Part shown: in pieces, positions 8,178-17,413 of the stretch
How positions within the stretch are numbered: the first letter of the stretch is position 1
Layout: each line of letters starts with the position of its first letter
The notes under the pieces: generated by a model
Told to the model about the DNA's origin: nothing
The model's database searches: none
What the model saw: the letters and a program-made list of their open reading frames with translations, nothing else
Assembly (NCBI RefSeq): GCF_018129085.1
Contig: NZ_JAAGBB010000043.1
Coordinates: 1 to 51,077 of the forward strand
DNA length: 51,077 bases
Source: Plastoroseomonas hellenica
Lineage (GTDB): Bacteria > Pseudomonadota > Alphaproteobacteria > Acetobacterales > Acetobacteraceae
Direction of reading: 5' to 3'
Position numbers and translations under genes: made by a program

Positions 8178-10853
8178 TCAACCGATAGTATAGCGGAATG
8201 AACCGTCATCCGAAAGACCCACTGCCACTTTTGTGATCTCGCCGCCTTCGGCAAGGCGTCCGAGGATCTGGGCGGAGAGTTCCGGCAGCAGGGTGCGGTT
8301 CAGAATGTTCTCGATGTTGCGTGCGCCGCTCTCGACCTCGCGGCAGCGGGCGGCGATGGATTCCGGCACCGCCGCGTCGTACTCGAAGGGAATCCCATAG
8401 TTTTCCTTCACCCGCCTGTTGATGCGGTTGAGCTGGAGAACCACGATCTTCCGCATCACCGCGTCGACGAGCGGGTAGTAGATGATGACGTTCACGCGGC
8501 CCAGGAAGGCCGGCTTGAACACCTTCAGCAGGTCCGGGCGCAGCGCTTCGACCAGCGCCTCGGGCTCCGGCATCGTTTCAGGGTCGGCGCACAATTTCGA
8601 GATGGTATCGGTGCCGGCATTGGACGTCATGATGATGACGCAGTTGCGGAAATCGATGTCCCGCCCTTCGCCGTCCTTCATGTTGCCCTTGTCGAACACC
8701 TGATAGAACACATCCTGAACGCCAGGATGCGCCTTCTCCATCTCATCGAGCAGGATGATGGAGTAGGGCTTGCGCCTGACAGCCTCGGTCAGCACGCCGC
8801 CTTCGCCGTAGCCGACATAGCCGGCCGGCGCGCCCATGAGCATGGAGACCTTATGCTCCTCCTTGAACTCGCTCATGTTGATCACGGTCAGGTTCTGCTC
8901 GCCGCCATAGAGCAGGTCGGCCAGCGCCACCGCGGTCTCGGTCTTGCCGGTGCCGGAGGTGCCAGCGAACATGAAGACGCCGACGGGCTTGCGCGGATCG
9001 GTCAGGCCGGCGCGGTTGGTGCGGATCGCCTGGGCGATCGCCTCCAGCGCATGGTCCTGCCCGATGACCCGGGTCATCAGCGCCTCGCGCAGCGCGAGGA
9101 CGCCCTTGATCTCGTTGGAGACCATGCGGCCCACCGGAATACCGGTCCAAGTCGCGACCACTTCGGCGACCGCTTGGCCGTCGACCACCGGATGCACCAG
9201 CGGCTCCTCGCCCTGTAGCTTGTGCAGCTCGCCGACGACCTCCGCGAGCTCGGCCTGCAGCTTGGCGAGATCGGGCTGGTCGGCCGGCGGCGCCTCGCCC
9301 TCCGGCAGCGGCTCGCGCGGTGCCTCGAGCGCGGTGCGGAGCTGGCGGATCTGGTCGACCAGCTCCTTCTCCTTGTCCCATTGCAGGTTCAGCGCTGCGA
9401 GTTCGGCCGTTGCGGCATCCTTCTCGGCCACCAGCTCGGCCACGCGCTTGCTGTGGTCGGTGCCGGTGGCCGCTTCGCGCTCCAGGGAGGCGAGCTCGGT
9501 CGCCACCAGGTCCAGGCGGCGGACACGGTCCTCGATCGGGGCCGGGATCGCGGCCTGCGACATGGAGACGCGGGCGCAGGCGGTGTCGATCAGCGACACG
9601 CCCTTGTCGGGAAGCTGGCGGGCCGGGATGTAGCGGGCGGAGAGACGCACCGCCTCATCGATCGCCTCGTCGAGGATGCGCACGCCGTGGTGCTTCTCGA
9701 GCGTCGGCACCAGGCCGCGGAGCATGGCGCGGGCCAGCGGCTCGGACGGCTCGTCGATCTTCACCACCTGGAAGCGGCGGGTCAGCGCCGCGTCCTTCTC
9801 GAAGTACTTCTTGTATTCGGCCCAGGTGGTGGCCGCGATGCAGCGCATCTCGCCGCGGGCCAGCGCCGGCTTCAGCAGGTTGGCCGCGTCGTTCTGCCCG
9901 GCGGCACCGCCGGCGCCGATCAGGGTATGCGCCTCGTCGATGAACATGACGATCGGGATCGGCGAGGACTTGATCGCGTCGATCACGCCCTTCAGGCGGT
10001 TCTCGAACTCGCCCTTCACGCCCGCACCCGCTTGCAGCAGGCCGAGGTCGAGCGACATCAGCCGCACCTTCTTCAGCGCGTCCGGCACGTCGCCGGCGGC
10101 GAGGCGCAGCGCCAGACCCTCAATGACAGCGGTCTTGCCGACGCCCGCTTCACCGGTGCAGATCGGGTTGTTCTGGCGGCGCCGGGTCAGGATGTCGATG
10201 ATCTGCCGGATCTCGCCGTCACGGCCGAGAATCGGATCGATCTTGCCGGCCTTGGCCTGGGCGGTGAGGTCGGTGCAGAACTGGTCGAGCGGGCCGCCCG
10301 AGCGCGGCATGTCGCCGGCAGGCGCCCCGCCGCCGGCCGCACCCGGGGCGCTCGCGGTCGCCGCCGCCTCACTCGCTTCCTCGCTGCCGTCGGTGAAGTC
10401 GGCGAGGTTGCGCCGCAGCGCATCGGCCGGGATCGAGAGCAGGCTCGGTGCGCTGTCCTTCAGCGTGCGGTTCAGCGTCTCGTCGCTCAGCAGCGCCATC
10501 AGCAGATGGCCGGAGCGGATCGCGCCGCCGCCGCCTTCCAGGCTGACCAGCAGGAAGGCCTCGCGCAGCCAGGTCACGATGTCAGGCGACAGCGAGGGCG
10601 CGCGGGCATTGCCGGTGCGCAGCTTGTCGAGGGCGCGGGTGATCTCGCTCGCGACCCGGCCGGCATCGACGCCAGCCTTGCGCATGATCGCCGAGATGTC
10701 GGAGCCCTGCAGCTCGATCAGCTTCAGCAGCACATGCTCGATTTCGACATTGTAGTGGGAGCGCGAAAGCGTCAGCCCCGCCGCACCCTCCAATTGCCGG
10801 CGGGAGAGCGCGTTCATGCGCCCGACGAGGGATTTCAGGTCGAGAGCTACCAT
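8178..10853 (-). CDS. tssH: TssH/ClpV AAA+ ATPase, T6SS sheath recycling
   Basis: Hexameric AAA+ unfoldase that disassembles contracted TssB/TssC sheaths. 891 residues from the ATG at 10853. A GTG four codons further upstream (10865) is possible, but MVALDLKSLVGRMN is the usual family start. Seen: a ClpV-type N-terminal domain (about 1-150), first nucleotide site with Walker A GEAGVGKTA and Walker B MFIDEAHTL, a middle coiled-coil region, second site with Walker A GTSGTGKTE and Walker B ILLDEMEKAH, and a C-terminal D2-small domain. The second P-loop reads GTSGTGKT where many ClpV proteins have GPSGVGKT; the catalytic Lys and Thr are kept. It is divergent from tssA and heads the tssH-hcp-hcp unit. 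Confidence 0.95.
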   Translation of the reverse strand: MVALDLKSLVGRMNALSRRQLEGAAGLTLSRSHYNVEIEHVLLKLIELQGSDISAIMRKAGVDAGRVASEITRALDKLRTGNARAPSLSPDIVTWLREAFLLVSLEGGGGAIRSGHLLMALLSDETLNRTLKDSAPSLLSIPADALRRNLADFTDGSEEASEAAATASAPGAAGGGAPAGDMPRSGGPLDQFCTDLTAQAKAGKIDPILGRDGEIRQIIDILTRRRQNNPICTGEAGVGKTAVIEGLALRLAAGDVPDALKKVRLMSLDLGLLQAGAGVKGEFENRLKGVIDAIKSSPIPIVMFIDEAHTLIGAGGAAGQNDAANLLKPALARGEMRCIAATTWAEYKKYFEKDAALTRRFQVVKIDEPSEPLARAMLRGLVPTLEKHHGVRILDEAIDEAVRLSARYIPARQLPDKGVSLIDTACARVSMSQAAIPAPIEDRVRRLDLVATELASLEREAATGTDHSKRVAELVAEKDAATAELAALNLQWDKEKELVDQIRQLRTALEAPREPLPEGEAPPADQPDLAKLQAELAEVVGELHKLQGEEPLVHPVVDGQAVAEVVATWTGIPVGRMVSNEIKGVLALREALMTRVIGQDHALEAIAQAIRTNRAGLTDPRKPVGVFMFAGTSGTGKTETAVALADLLYGGEQNLTVINMSEFKEEHKVSMLMGAPAGYVGYGEGGVLTEAVRRKPYSIILLDEMEKAHPGVQDVFYQVFDKGNMKDGEGRDIDFRNCVIIMTSNAGTDTISKLCADPETMPEPEALVEALRPDLLKVFKPAFLGRVNVIIYYPLVDAVMRKIVVLQLNRINRRVKENYGIPFEYDAAVPESIAARCREVESGARNIENILNRTLLPELSAQILGRLAEGGEITKVAVGLSDDGSFRYTIG

Positions 10854-11098
10854 GCCGAGACGCACCCCGTGCTTGTGTCGTTGCCGAACTAATGCTCAAA
10901 GCCGGGTGCGCGGTCTGTGTCGGCCGTCACAGCCTTACCGCGCCCGGTTGCGCAACGGAGGCTAGATGCGACGGCGAATCAAGTCCATCATCTTTGCCGC
11001 GCCCGTCGCCGGAATTCCGCGACGCTTTGAAGAATTCCGCAGGCTTTCACGGCGAGGGGCCGGCGGCCAGGCTATGATCACGATCAGGAGGGCATTGC
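10854..11098. promoter_or_regulatory. Divergent promoter region tssH / tssA with GAATTCCGC direct repeat
   Basis: 245 bases without a gene between the divergent tssH and tssA starts, so it must hold promoters for both units. Seen: a strong ribosome binding site for tssA (AGGAGG at 11087-11092), a TTGCGCAA palindrome near 10950, and an exact 9-base direct repeat GAATTCCGC at 11012-11020 and 11032-11040, spaced 20 bases (about two helical turns). That spacing suits a dimeric regulator bound to one face. I found no convincing sigma-54 site (TGGCA-N-TTGC type) on either strand. The operator role is inference. Confidence 0.45.
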
Positions 11099-12226
11099 AT
11101 GGCCGACGGCGTACTGGAGATGGAGGTCCTGCTCGCGCCACTCGGAGAGGGCGAGGGGGCGGGTGAGGATACGCGCACCGATTACTCCCCCAAAGCGCCC
11201 TACCAGCTCCTGCGCAATGCGCGCGGCGAGGCGCGGGCGCTGGAGCGCCGGCTCGACGGCGGCGACCCGGAAGCCGATCCAGCGACCATCCTCGGCCATT
11301 GGCGGGAGGTGAAGAAGCTCGGCATCTCCATCATCGGTACCAAGTCCAAGGACTTCGAGATCGCCTCCTGGCTGACCGAGGCACTGGTCCGGCTCGATGG
11401 CCTCGCCGGGCTGCAGGCCGGGTCCCAGCTCATCGCCGGGCTGGCGCAGAATTTCTGGGACAAGGCCTTCCCGAGCCTCGATGAGCCGGAGGGTATCGAG
11501 GACCGCGCCTCGCCGATCGGCGGCCTCGCCGGCGAGGGCACGGATGGTACGCTGATGCAGCCCTTGCGGCGCCTGACGCTGTTCCGCCGCGGCGACGGCA
11601 GTCCCTGTGACCTCTTTCTCTACAAGCGCGCCGAGGAGACCGCGGCGATCGTCGAGGAGGAGCGGCGGGAGCGGCGCTACAAGGAAGGTGTCCCCCAACT
11701 CGATGTTCTGCAGCGGGAAGGGCGGGCGGACGGCGCCTTCCTGCGCGCCGTGGCGCTGGAGGCGCTGGCGGCGCGCGAGGCCTGGCAGGCGATGGACCAG
11801 GCGCTCACCGATCCCTTCGCCGGCAATGCGCCCTCGACCCGCAACGTGAACGAGGCGCTGGGCGCCGTCATCGACCTGGCGACGCGCATCATTGGTCCGT
11901 TGCAAAGCGACGCGCCGGCCGCGGATGGCGAGGCGGGCGATGCCGGCGGGGAGGGCGACGCGGTGGCGGCAGGCGGCATGGCGATGGCCGGCGGCGGTGG
12001 CGGTCCCCGCCCCATGCGCACGCGCGAAGATGCGATCAAGCAGATCGAGGAGATCGCGGCCTATTTCAGGAAAACCGAGCCGCACTCCCCGGTCGCCTTC
12101 ACGCTGGAGGATGCGGCGCGGCGGGCGCGGATGCCGCTGACGGAGCTGCTGGTCGAGGTGTTGCCGGAGGGCGAAGTGCGCCGGGCGATGCTGACCCGCC
12201 TCGGCATTCATCAACCAGAAGGATAG
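11099..12226 (+). CDS. tssA: TssA (ImpA family) T6SS cap/priming protein
   Basis: TssA coordinates baseplate assembly and tail-tube/sheath polymerisation. 375 residues. The start has a textbook AGGAGG six bases upstream. Seen: an ImpA N-terminal domain (about residues 10-140; YSPKAPYQLLRNARGEAR, then the helix-rich segment ending NFWDKAFPSLDEPEG), a low-complexity Gly/Ala-rich stretch (about 280-305), and the C-terminal segment FRKTEPHSPVAFTLEDAA with RMPLTELLVEVL, a family signature. It is the first gene of the plus-strand operon running to tssG and the methyltransferase, separated from tssB by 127 bases that may contain a second promoter. Confidence 0.92.
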   Translation: MADGVLEMEVLLAPLGEGEGAGEDTRTDYSPKAPYQLLRNARGEARALERRLDGGDPEADPATILGHWREVKKLGISIIGTKSKDFEIASWLTEALVRLDGLAGLQAGSQLIAGLAQNFWDKAFPSLDEPEGIEDRASPIGGLAGEGTDGTLMQPLRRLTLFRRGDGSPCDLFLYKRAEETAAIVEEERRERRYKEGVPQLDVLQREGRADGAFLRAVALEALAAREAWQAMDQALTDPFAGNAPSTRNVNEALGAVIDLATRIIGPLQSDAPAADGEAGDAGGEGDAVAAGGMAMAGGGGGPRPMRTREDAIKQIEEIAAYFRKTEPHSPVAFTLEDAARRARMPLTELLVEVLPEGEVRRAMLTRLGIHQPEG

Positions 12227-12265
12227 CAACGGCTAAGCCATTGGGTAGACGGTACGAAAGCCCCG

Positions 12266-12319
12266 TTGACCCGGAAAGGCAACGACGCGTAGGCTGCCCT
12301 CCAGGCGGGCTGGGCAGCC
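12266..12319 (+). promoter_or_regulatory. Possible internal promoter and hairpin before tssB
   Basis: In the 127-base gap between tssA and tssB, TTGACC (12266-12271) is followed 18 bases later by TAGGCT (12290-12295), a passable -35/-10 pair. Next comes an 8-base perfect inverted repeat, GGCTGCCC (12292-12299) and GGGCAGCC (12312-12319), with a 12-base loop. The hairpin has no T run, so it may be a weak attenuator or an mRNA 5' stem rather than a terminator. tssB then has AAAGGG about six bases before its ATG. Sheath genes need high expression, which would suit an extra promoter here; this is inference. Confidence 0.35.
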
Positions 12320-12353
12320 GGATCAGGACAACCGATTAGCGAAAGGGTAGGCG

Positions 12354-12857
12354 ATGAGCAGCGTCCACGACAAGCTCGCGCGCGTGCGCAAGCCGCGCGT
12401 TCACATTACGTATCAGGTCGAGACCGAAGGCGCCGAGGTCGAGCGCGAGCTGCCCTTCGTCGTCGGCGTGATGGGCGACTATGCCGGCGATCCGACCGAA
12501 CCGCTGAAGCCGCTGGCTGAGCGCAAGTTCGTGCAGATCGACCGCGACAACTTCAACGATGTCATGGCCCGTATCCAGCCGGGGCTGAACATCAAGGTCG
12601 ACAACACGCTCGCCGGGGACGGCAGCCAGATGGCGGTCGGCCTGAAATTCCGTTCGCTCGATGATTTCGAGCCGGCGAAAGTCGCTGAGCAGGTGCCGGC
12701 GCTGAAGGCGCTGATGGAAACCCGCTCCAAGCTGCGCGACCTGATGAGCAAGGTCGACCGCTCCGAGGACCTCGAGAAGATGCTCGAGGATGTTCTGCAG
12801 GACAAGGACAAGCTCGGCCAGCTTTCCGCCGAGCTCGGCCTCGACAAGAAGGAATAA
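12354..12857 (+). CDS. tssB: TssB (VipA/ImpB) small sheath subunit
   Basis: Small subunit of the contractile sheath; it pairs with TssC and contains the site recognised by ClpV or TagJ. 167 residues, a normal length. Seen: the conserved N-terminus [20 protein letters not shown], then the family block [33 protein letters not shown] and [19 protein letters not shown]. The acidic/basic C-terminal helix ends LGLDKKE. tssC starts six bases after its stop and its ribosome binding site (AAGGA) lies inside the end of tssB, so the two are translated together in balanced amounts. Confidence 0.96.
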   Translation: MSSVHDKLARVRKPRVHITYQVETEGAEVERELPFVVGVMGDYAGDPTEPLKPLAERKFVQIDRDNFNDVMARIQPGLNIKVDNTLAGDGSQMAVGLKFRSLDDFEPAKVAEQVPALKALMETRSKLRDLMSKVDRSEDLEKMLEDVLQDKDKLGQLSAELGLDKKE

Positions 12858-12863
12858 TCCAGA

Positions 12864-14357
12864 ATGAGCGAGGCACAGAGCTCGGCCGCAGGCGCGGCCA
12901 CGACGACGACCACGGAAGGCGCATCCTTCCTGGATCAGGTCATCGGCGCGACGAAGCAGACCGAGCGCGACCGCGCCCAGGATCTGATCAAGGCGCTGAC
13001 CGAGGAAGCGCTGAAGGGCACCGTCACCTTCAGCCGCAACCTGACGGTCACCTTCGACCGCGCGATCGCGGCGATCGACCAGAAGCTGTCCGAGCAGCTC
13101 AACAAGATCATGCACCACCCGCGCTTCTCGAAGCTCGAGGGCAGCTGGCGCGGCCTGAACTACCTGGTGATGAACTCCGAGACCGGCACCGGCCTCAAGA
13201 TCCGGATGTTGCAGTGCTCGAAGAAGGACCTCTCGCGCGACCTGCAGAAGGCCGTCGAGTTCGATCAGAGCCAGACTTTCAAGAAGCTCTACGAGAACGA
13301 GTTCGGCACCCCGGGCGGCGAGCCTTACGGCGCGCTGGTCGGCGACTACGAGTGGACCAACCATCCGGACGACATCGAGACGCTGCGCCTGATGTCCTCG
13401 GTGTCGGCCGCGTCCTTCGCGCCCTTCATCTCGGCGGCCGGCGCCGGCCTCTTCGGCATGGAGAGCTGGACCGAGCTGTCGAAGCCGCGCGACCTCGCGA
13501 AGATCTTCGACACCACGGAATACGCCAAGTGGCGCTCCTTCCGTGACAGCGAGGATGCGCGCTTCGTCAACCTCGTGATGCCGCGCACCATCGCCCGCCT
13601 GCCCTATGGCGGCGCGACCGTGCCGGTCGAAGAGTTCAACTATGAGGAGGCTCCGTACGATGAGGCCGGCAAGGCCAAGTCGATGGACCACGAAGACTAC
13701 TGCTGGATGAACGCCGCCTATGTCATGGCGACGCGGATGACGGATGCCTTCGCCCAGCACGGCTTCTGCGTCGCGATCCGCGGCGCCGAGGGCGGCGGCA
13801 AGGTCTCCAACCTGCCGACGCACACCTTCACCTCGGATGACGGCGACAGCGACGCGAAGTGCCCGACCGAGATCGGCATCACGGATCGCCGTGAAGCCGA
13901 GCTCTCGGGCCTCGGCTTCCTGCCGCTCTGCCACTACAAGAACACGGACTACGCGGTGTTCTTCGGTGGCCAGTCCGTACAGAAGCCGAAGAAGTACGAC
14001 CGCCCCGAGGCGACGGCGAACGCGGCCATCTCGGCCCGCCTGCCCTACCTCATGGCGACCAGCCGCTTCGCCCACTTCCTGAAGGTGATGGCGCGCGACA
14101 AGATCGGCTCCTTCATGGAGGCGTCGGACGTCGAGAACTGGCTGAACCGCTGGATCCGCAACTACGTCAACGCCTCGGAAGGCGGCGGGCAGGAGATGCG
14201 CGCCCGTTATCCGCTGCGCGAGGCGAAGGTCGAGGTGAAGGAAGTGCCGGGCAAGCCCGGCGTCTACAACGCCGTGGCCTATCTGCGTCCCTGGCTGCAG
14301 ATGGAGGAACTCTCGACCTCCATGCGCATGGTGGCGCGGATCCCGCAGAAGAGCTGA
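12864..14357 (+). CDS. tssC: TssC (VipB/ImpC) large sheath subunit
   Basis: Large subunit of the contractile sheath, 497 residues. Seen: the conserved [18 protein letters not shown], the [21 protein letters not shown] block, the [10 protein letters not shown] region, [19 protein letters not shown] and the C-terminal [17 protein letters not shown] strand that interlocks sheath strands. All landmarks of a functional TssC are present, making this the probable main sheath protein. It follows tssB directly and is followed 41 bases later by a paralogue. Confidence 0.96.
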   Translation: MSEAQSSAAGAATTTTTEGASFLDQVIGATKQTERDRAQDLIKALTEEALKGTVTFSRNLTVTFDRAIAAIDQKLSEQLNKIMHHPRFSKLEGSWRGLNYLVMNSETGTGLKIRMLQCSKKDLSRDLQKAVEFDQSQTFKKLYENEFGTPGGEPYGALVGDYEWTNHPDDIETLRLMSSVSAASFAPFISAAGAGLFGMESWTELSKPRDLAKIFDTTEYAKWRSFRDSEDARFVNLVMPRTIARLPYGGATVPVEEFNYEEAPYDEAGKAKSMDHEDYCWMNAAYVMATRMTDAFAQHGFCVAIRGAEGGGKVSNLPTHTFTSDDGDSDAKCPTEIGITDRREAELSGLGFLPLCHYKNTDYAVFFGGQSVQKPKKYDRPEATANAAISARLPYLMATSRFAHFLKVMARDKIGSFMEASDVENWLNRWIRNYVNASEGGGQEMRARYPLREAKVEVKEVPGKPGVYNAVAYLRPWLQMEELSTSMRMVARIPQKS

Positions 14358-14398
14358 GCCAGGCACGGCTCGGCTGACACAGGAAAGGGGCGGGCGCC

Positions 14399-15991
14399 AT
14401 GGGCCCTAATCCGGACGGCATCGCCGTCGCGGAAGCGGCGCCCCCCCTGGCTGCGGGGGGCGTCGTTTCGGCGCGCCCCGCTTTGCGCGCCCGCATCCTC
14501 TCCGGCAATTTCTATGGACCGGCGGAGACTGCGACCGCGAGTGATATCACGCATTTCCTCTATGGCGCCGCACCGGTCGAAGCACTGGAGCTGTGGTTTG
14601 GCGGGCGGCTCAGCGGGCTGACCGCGCATGACGGCACGAAGCGAGGCAAGCGGCTCGCGATGCAGCGGCTGGAGGTCGCGGTGGACCGCGACATCGCCGC
14701 CATCGACCGGCTGATCGCCGCCCAGCTCGACGCGGTGCTCCATCACGATCGCCTGCGGCGGCTGGAAGGGTCCTGGCGGGCACTTGCCTGGCTGATGGAT
14801 CAGGTGCCCTTTGGCGCCCGCGTGAAGATCAAGGTGTTGAGCGCGCGCTGGGCGGAGATCTGCCGCGACTTCGACCGCGCCTCCGAATTCGACCAGAGCG
14901 CGCTGTTCCGCACCATCTACGAAGGCGAGTTCGGCACCCCGGGTGGCGAGCCCTTCTCCATGCTGCTCGCGGATTACGAGGTGCGGCACGCACCTGGCCC
15001 GGGCAGCCCGACCGATGACGTGACCGGGCTCGACGGGCTGGCCGCGGTTGCCGCCGCCGCCTTCGCGCCGACCGTGATCGCCGCGCATCCGGCGCTGGTC
15101 GGTTTCGACAGTTGGGCGGAGGTCGGCGCCGCCTCCGATATCGCGGAGCCGCTGCGTGGCCAGGATCGCCAGCGCTGGCGCAGCCTGCAGTCGCGCGACG
15201 ACACCCGGTTCCTCTGCGTGGTGCTGCCGCGCATGATGGCGCGCCGGCCCTGGGCCGACGATGGCACCCGTGCCGACCGCTTCCGCTATCGCGAATACGC
15301 CCCCGACGCCAATGCGCGGATCTGGTGCTCGCCCGCCTTCGCGCTGGCCGCCGCGACGGTGCGCGCCTTCGCCGTATCGCACTGGCCCGCCGATATCCGC
15401 GGCGCCAGCATCGGGGAGGAGCCGCAGGGCGGCGTGATCGCGACCTTGCCGACGGAGCGCGCCTATGCCGATCCCTATGGCGCGGCGCTCCGCCCGCCGC
15501 TCGAGCTCGCGCTGACCGACGATCAGGAGCGACAGGCGGTCGAGGGTGGTCTCATCCCCTTCATCGGCCTCGAGGGTCTGGGCGAGGCGAGCTTCGGTGC
15601 CATGCCTTCCATCCACGTGCCGCCGCGCATGAACACCGACATCGCGAGCGCGAACCAGCGGCTGTCCTCGCAGTTCAACGCGCTGCTCTGCGTCAGTCGC
15701 TTCGCGCATTGCGTCAAGCTCATGGGCCGCGACATGGTCGGCTCCTTCCAGGATGCGGATACGATCCAGCGCCGGCTCCAGGCCTGGCTGCAGAAGTTCG
15801 CCGACCTCTCGGCCTCGACCGAGCGGGGGGCGCGCTATCCGTTGCGCGATGCGATGGTCGACGTGGTGGAGAAGCCGGGCAAGCCCGGCGTCTTCGGCTG
15901 CGTCATCCATCTCCAACCCCATTATCAGTTGGATGAGGTCGGGGCCTCCTTCCGGCTGGTCACGGATCTCCAGGCGGCGAGGGCGGCATGA
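14399..15991 (+). CDS. tssC2: Second TssC-like sheath protein (ImpD-type paralogue)
   Basis: 530-residue homologue of TssC with an extra N-terminal segment of about 70 residues before the shared fold. Seen: [59 protein letters not shown] and HLQPHYQLDEVGASFRLV, each matching a landmark of the gene at 12864-14357 but diverged in between. Tandem TssC genes are known in other alphaproteobacterial T6SS clusters (for example the tssC40/tssC41 pair of Agrobacterium). AAAGG lies upstream of the ATG. The stop overlaps the tagJ start (ATGA). It could be an alternative sheath subunit or an accessory cap; the sequence does not decide. Confidence 0.88.
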   Translation: MGPNPDGIAVAEAAPPLAAGGVVSARPALRARILSGNFYGPAETATASDITHFLYGAAPVEALELWFGGRLSGLTAHDGTKRGKRLAMQRLEVAVDRDIAAIDRLIAAQLDAVLHHDRLRRLEGSWRALAWLMDQVPFGARVKIKVLSARWAEICRDFDRASEFDQSALFRTIYEGEFGTPGGEPFSMLLADYEVRHAPGPGSPTDDVTGLDGLAAVAAAAFAPTVIAAHPALVGFDSWAEVGAASDIAEPLRGQDRQRWRSLQSRDDTRFLCVVLPRMMARRPWADDGTRADRFRYREYAPDANARIWCSPAFALAAATVRAFAVSHWPADIRGASIGEEPQGGVIATLPTERAYADPYGAALRPPLELALTDDQERQAVEGGLIPFIGLEGLGEASFGAMPSIHVPPRMNTDIASANQRLSSQFNALLCVSRFAHCVKLMGRDMVGSFQDADTIQRRLQAWLQKFADLSASTERGARYPLRDAMVDVVEKPGKPGVFGCVIHLQPHYQLDEVGASFRLVTDLQAARAA

Positions 15992-16779
15992 CGACGGCAG
16001 GCGAAGCATTCACGAATGGCGACATCGAAGGCGCGGTGGCGGCTGCGACCGCGGCGGTAAAGGCGGCACCCCGCGATACCGGGGCGCGCTGGATGCTGGC
16101 CGAGATGCTGCTCTATGCGGGCGAGGTCGAACGCGCCGACCGCTCGCTCGACGCGGTCATCATGGACCAGCCCTCACCGGCGGTGCTGGAGTTCCGCCGG
16201 CTGCTGCGGGCCGAGGAATGGCGCCGCCAGACCTTCACGGACGGCCGCCTGCCGAAGTTCCAGGGCGACGACCCGACCGAGGCCCAGAAGGCCGTGATGC
16301 AGGCGCTGGTGCAGTTCCGCGCCGGCGATCTTGCCGGCGCCGGCGCCTCCGCGGCGGAAGCGGAGAGCCTGCGTCCGCGCACGCCGGGCAAGCATGGCGA
16401 GGTCGCCTTCGACGACCTGCGCGACGCCGACGACATGTTCGCCCCGATCTTCGAGGTGATCACCGCAGGCGGCGACTACATGTGGGTGCCGGTCGAACGG
16501 CTGCGGGCGCTGGTCTTCGACACGCCGCGCCGGCCGCGCGACCTCTACTGGCGCCGCGCTTCCATCGAAACCAAGGACGGGACCGAGGGCGTGGTCTACC
16601 TGCCGACGCTCTATCCCTGGACGCCGAAGGACGCCCCGGTGGAGTATCGGCTCGGCCGCGGCACCGACTGGACCGACCCGGCGCAAGGGCCGGTGCGCGG
16701 CCTCGGCCAGCGCCTGCTGCTGGTGGGCGAGGATGCGCTGCCGCTGGCCGAGGTCACCAGCCTCGCCTTCGACGACTGA
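15988..16779 (+). CDS. tagJ: TagJ (ImpE family) T6SS accessory protein
   Basis: Accessory protein that binds TssB and can help ClpV-dependent sheath disassembly. 263 residues. Seen: an N-terminal TPR-like helical half (about 1-130; LFTNGDIEGA-type repeats, ALVQFRAGDLAGAGASAAEAE) and an ImpE C-terminal domain with FDDLRDADDMFAPIFEVI, GGDYMWVPVERLRAL, PRRPRDLYWR and VVYLPTLYPW. The ATGA start overlaps the second tssC stop, and tssE begins eight bases downstream. Clusters with TagJ usually have a TssB that depends on it for ClpV recruitment, so it is probably functional with tssH here. Confidence 0.92.
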   Translation: MTTAGEAFTNGDIEGAVAAATAAVKAAPRDTGARWMLAEMLLYAGEVERADRSLDAVIMDQPSPAVLEFRRLLRAEEWRRQTFTDGRLPKFQGDDPTEAQKAVMQALVQFRAGDLAGAGASAAEAESLRPRTPGKHGEVAFDDLRDADDMFAPIFEVITAGGDYMWVPVERLRALVFDTPRRPRDLYWRRASIETKDGTEGVVYLPTLYPWTPKDAPVEYRLGRGTDWTDPAQGPVRGLGQRLLLVGEDALPLAEVTSLAFDD

Positions 16780-16787
16780 GGCCGGCG

Positions 16788-17279
16788 ATGGGCGAGACGC
16801 GTTCGGCTGCGCGCCTCCGTCTGCCGCTGCTGGACCGGCTGCTCGATGCCGATCCGGAGGCGCCGGCGGATCCGCCGCTGACCCAGGGCATGGCGATCGA
16901 GATGCTGCGTGCTGCCGTGCGCCGCGACATCGAGGCGCTGTTGAACGCGCGCCGCCGCCGCCTGCCGCCGCCGCCGGGCTATGTCGAGCTGCCGATCTCC
17001 CCGGTCGGCTACGGCGTGCCGGACCCGACCGCCGGCTCCTTCACGGAGGAGCAGCGGCGGCTCGCCGTGGCGCGGGAGGTGGAGGCGACGATCCGGCGCT
17101 TCGAGCCGCGGCTGATGCAGGTGCGCGTCCAGCTTCGGAACTCGGAGCGCGAGGCGATCGACCGCGTGCTGCGGCTGCGGATCGAAGCGGTATTGCGCAC
17201 CGACCCGGTGCCGGAGCAGATCAGCTTCGAAACGGTGGTGCGGCCGACCACGCTCGACGTCGCCGTTCGCGAAGGCTGA
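16788..17279 (+). CDS. tssE: TssE (gp25-like) T6SS baseplate protein
   Basis: Baseplate wedge component homologous to phage T4 gp25, 163 residues. The frame is open far upstream, but the ATG at 16788 sits eight bases after the tagJ stop and gives the family N-terminus (RLRLPLLDRLLDADP, then AAVRRDIEALLNARRR). The conserved gp25 region follows: SPVGYGVPD, IRRFEPRLMQVRVQL and LRLRIEAVL. The length is normal. It ends 134 bases before tssF; that gap contains a hairpin (17295-17321). Confidence 0.92.
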   Translation: MGETRSAARLRLPLLDRLLDADPEAPADPPLTQGMAIEMLRAAVRRDIEALLNARRRRLPPPPGYVELPISPVGYGVPDPTAGSFTEEQRRLAVAREVEATIRRFEPRLMQVRVQLRNSEREAIDRVLRLRIEAVLRTDPVPEQISFETVVRPTTLDVAVREG

Positions 17280-17294
17280 GGGCATCGAGCGGAT

Positions 17295-17345
17295 CCCGTT
17301 CGGGCGGCACGCCCCAACGGGTGAAGGTGCTCGGCAAGGAACATT
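17295..17345. repeat. Hairpin with conserved tail upstream of tssF
   Basis: Inverted repeat with 12-base arms (17295-17306 and 17310-17321, one mismatch) around GCA, followed by GGGTGAAGGTGCTCGGCAA. The tail matches the one after the hairpin at 7439-7468 at all but two of 20 positions. It lies in the only sizeable gap (134 bases) between tssE and tssG. It could be an internal processing or attenuation site that sets baseplate-to-sheath ratios, or a copy of a dispersed repeat. Confidence 0.5.
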
Positions 17346-17413
17346 CGATTTCCTTCGGACAAGCGCGTCTGAAGGCGCCATGATTGACGTGTAAACGAGG
17401 CTCGGAAAGCATC

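Noticed and set aside
9222-10892. Plus-strand frame of about 556 codons over tssH
   Set aside because: Antisense to a fully recognisable ClpV; no family features.
10854-11098. Sigma-54 promoter for the T6SS genes
   Set aside because: T6SS genes are sometimes sigma-54 dependent, but no GG-N10-GC element in a TGGCA/TTGC context was found on either strand.
14358-14398. tssC and the second tssC-like gene as one frameshifted or split gene
   Set aside because: Each has the complete set of TssC landmarks, its own ribosome binding site and a normal length.
17384-17413. TTG start ten codons upstream for tssF
   Set aside because: It adds MTCKRGSESI, which the family lacks. The GTG at 17414 has a better ribosome binding site and the canonical N-terminus.
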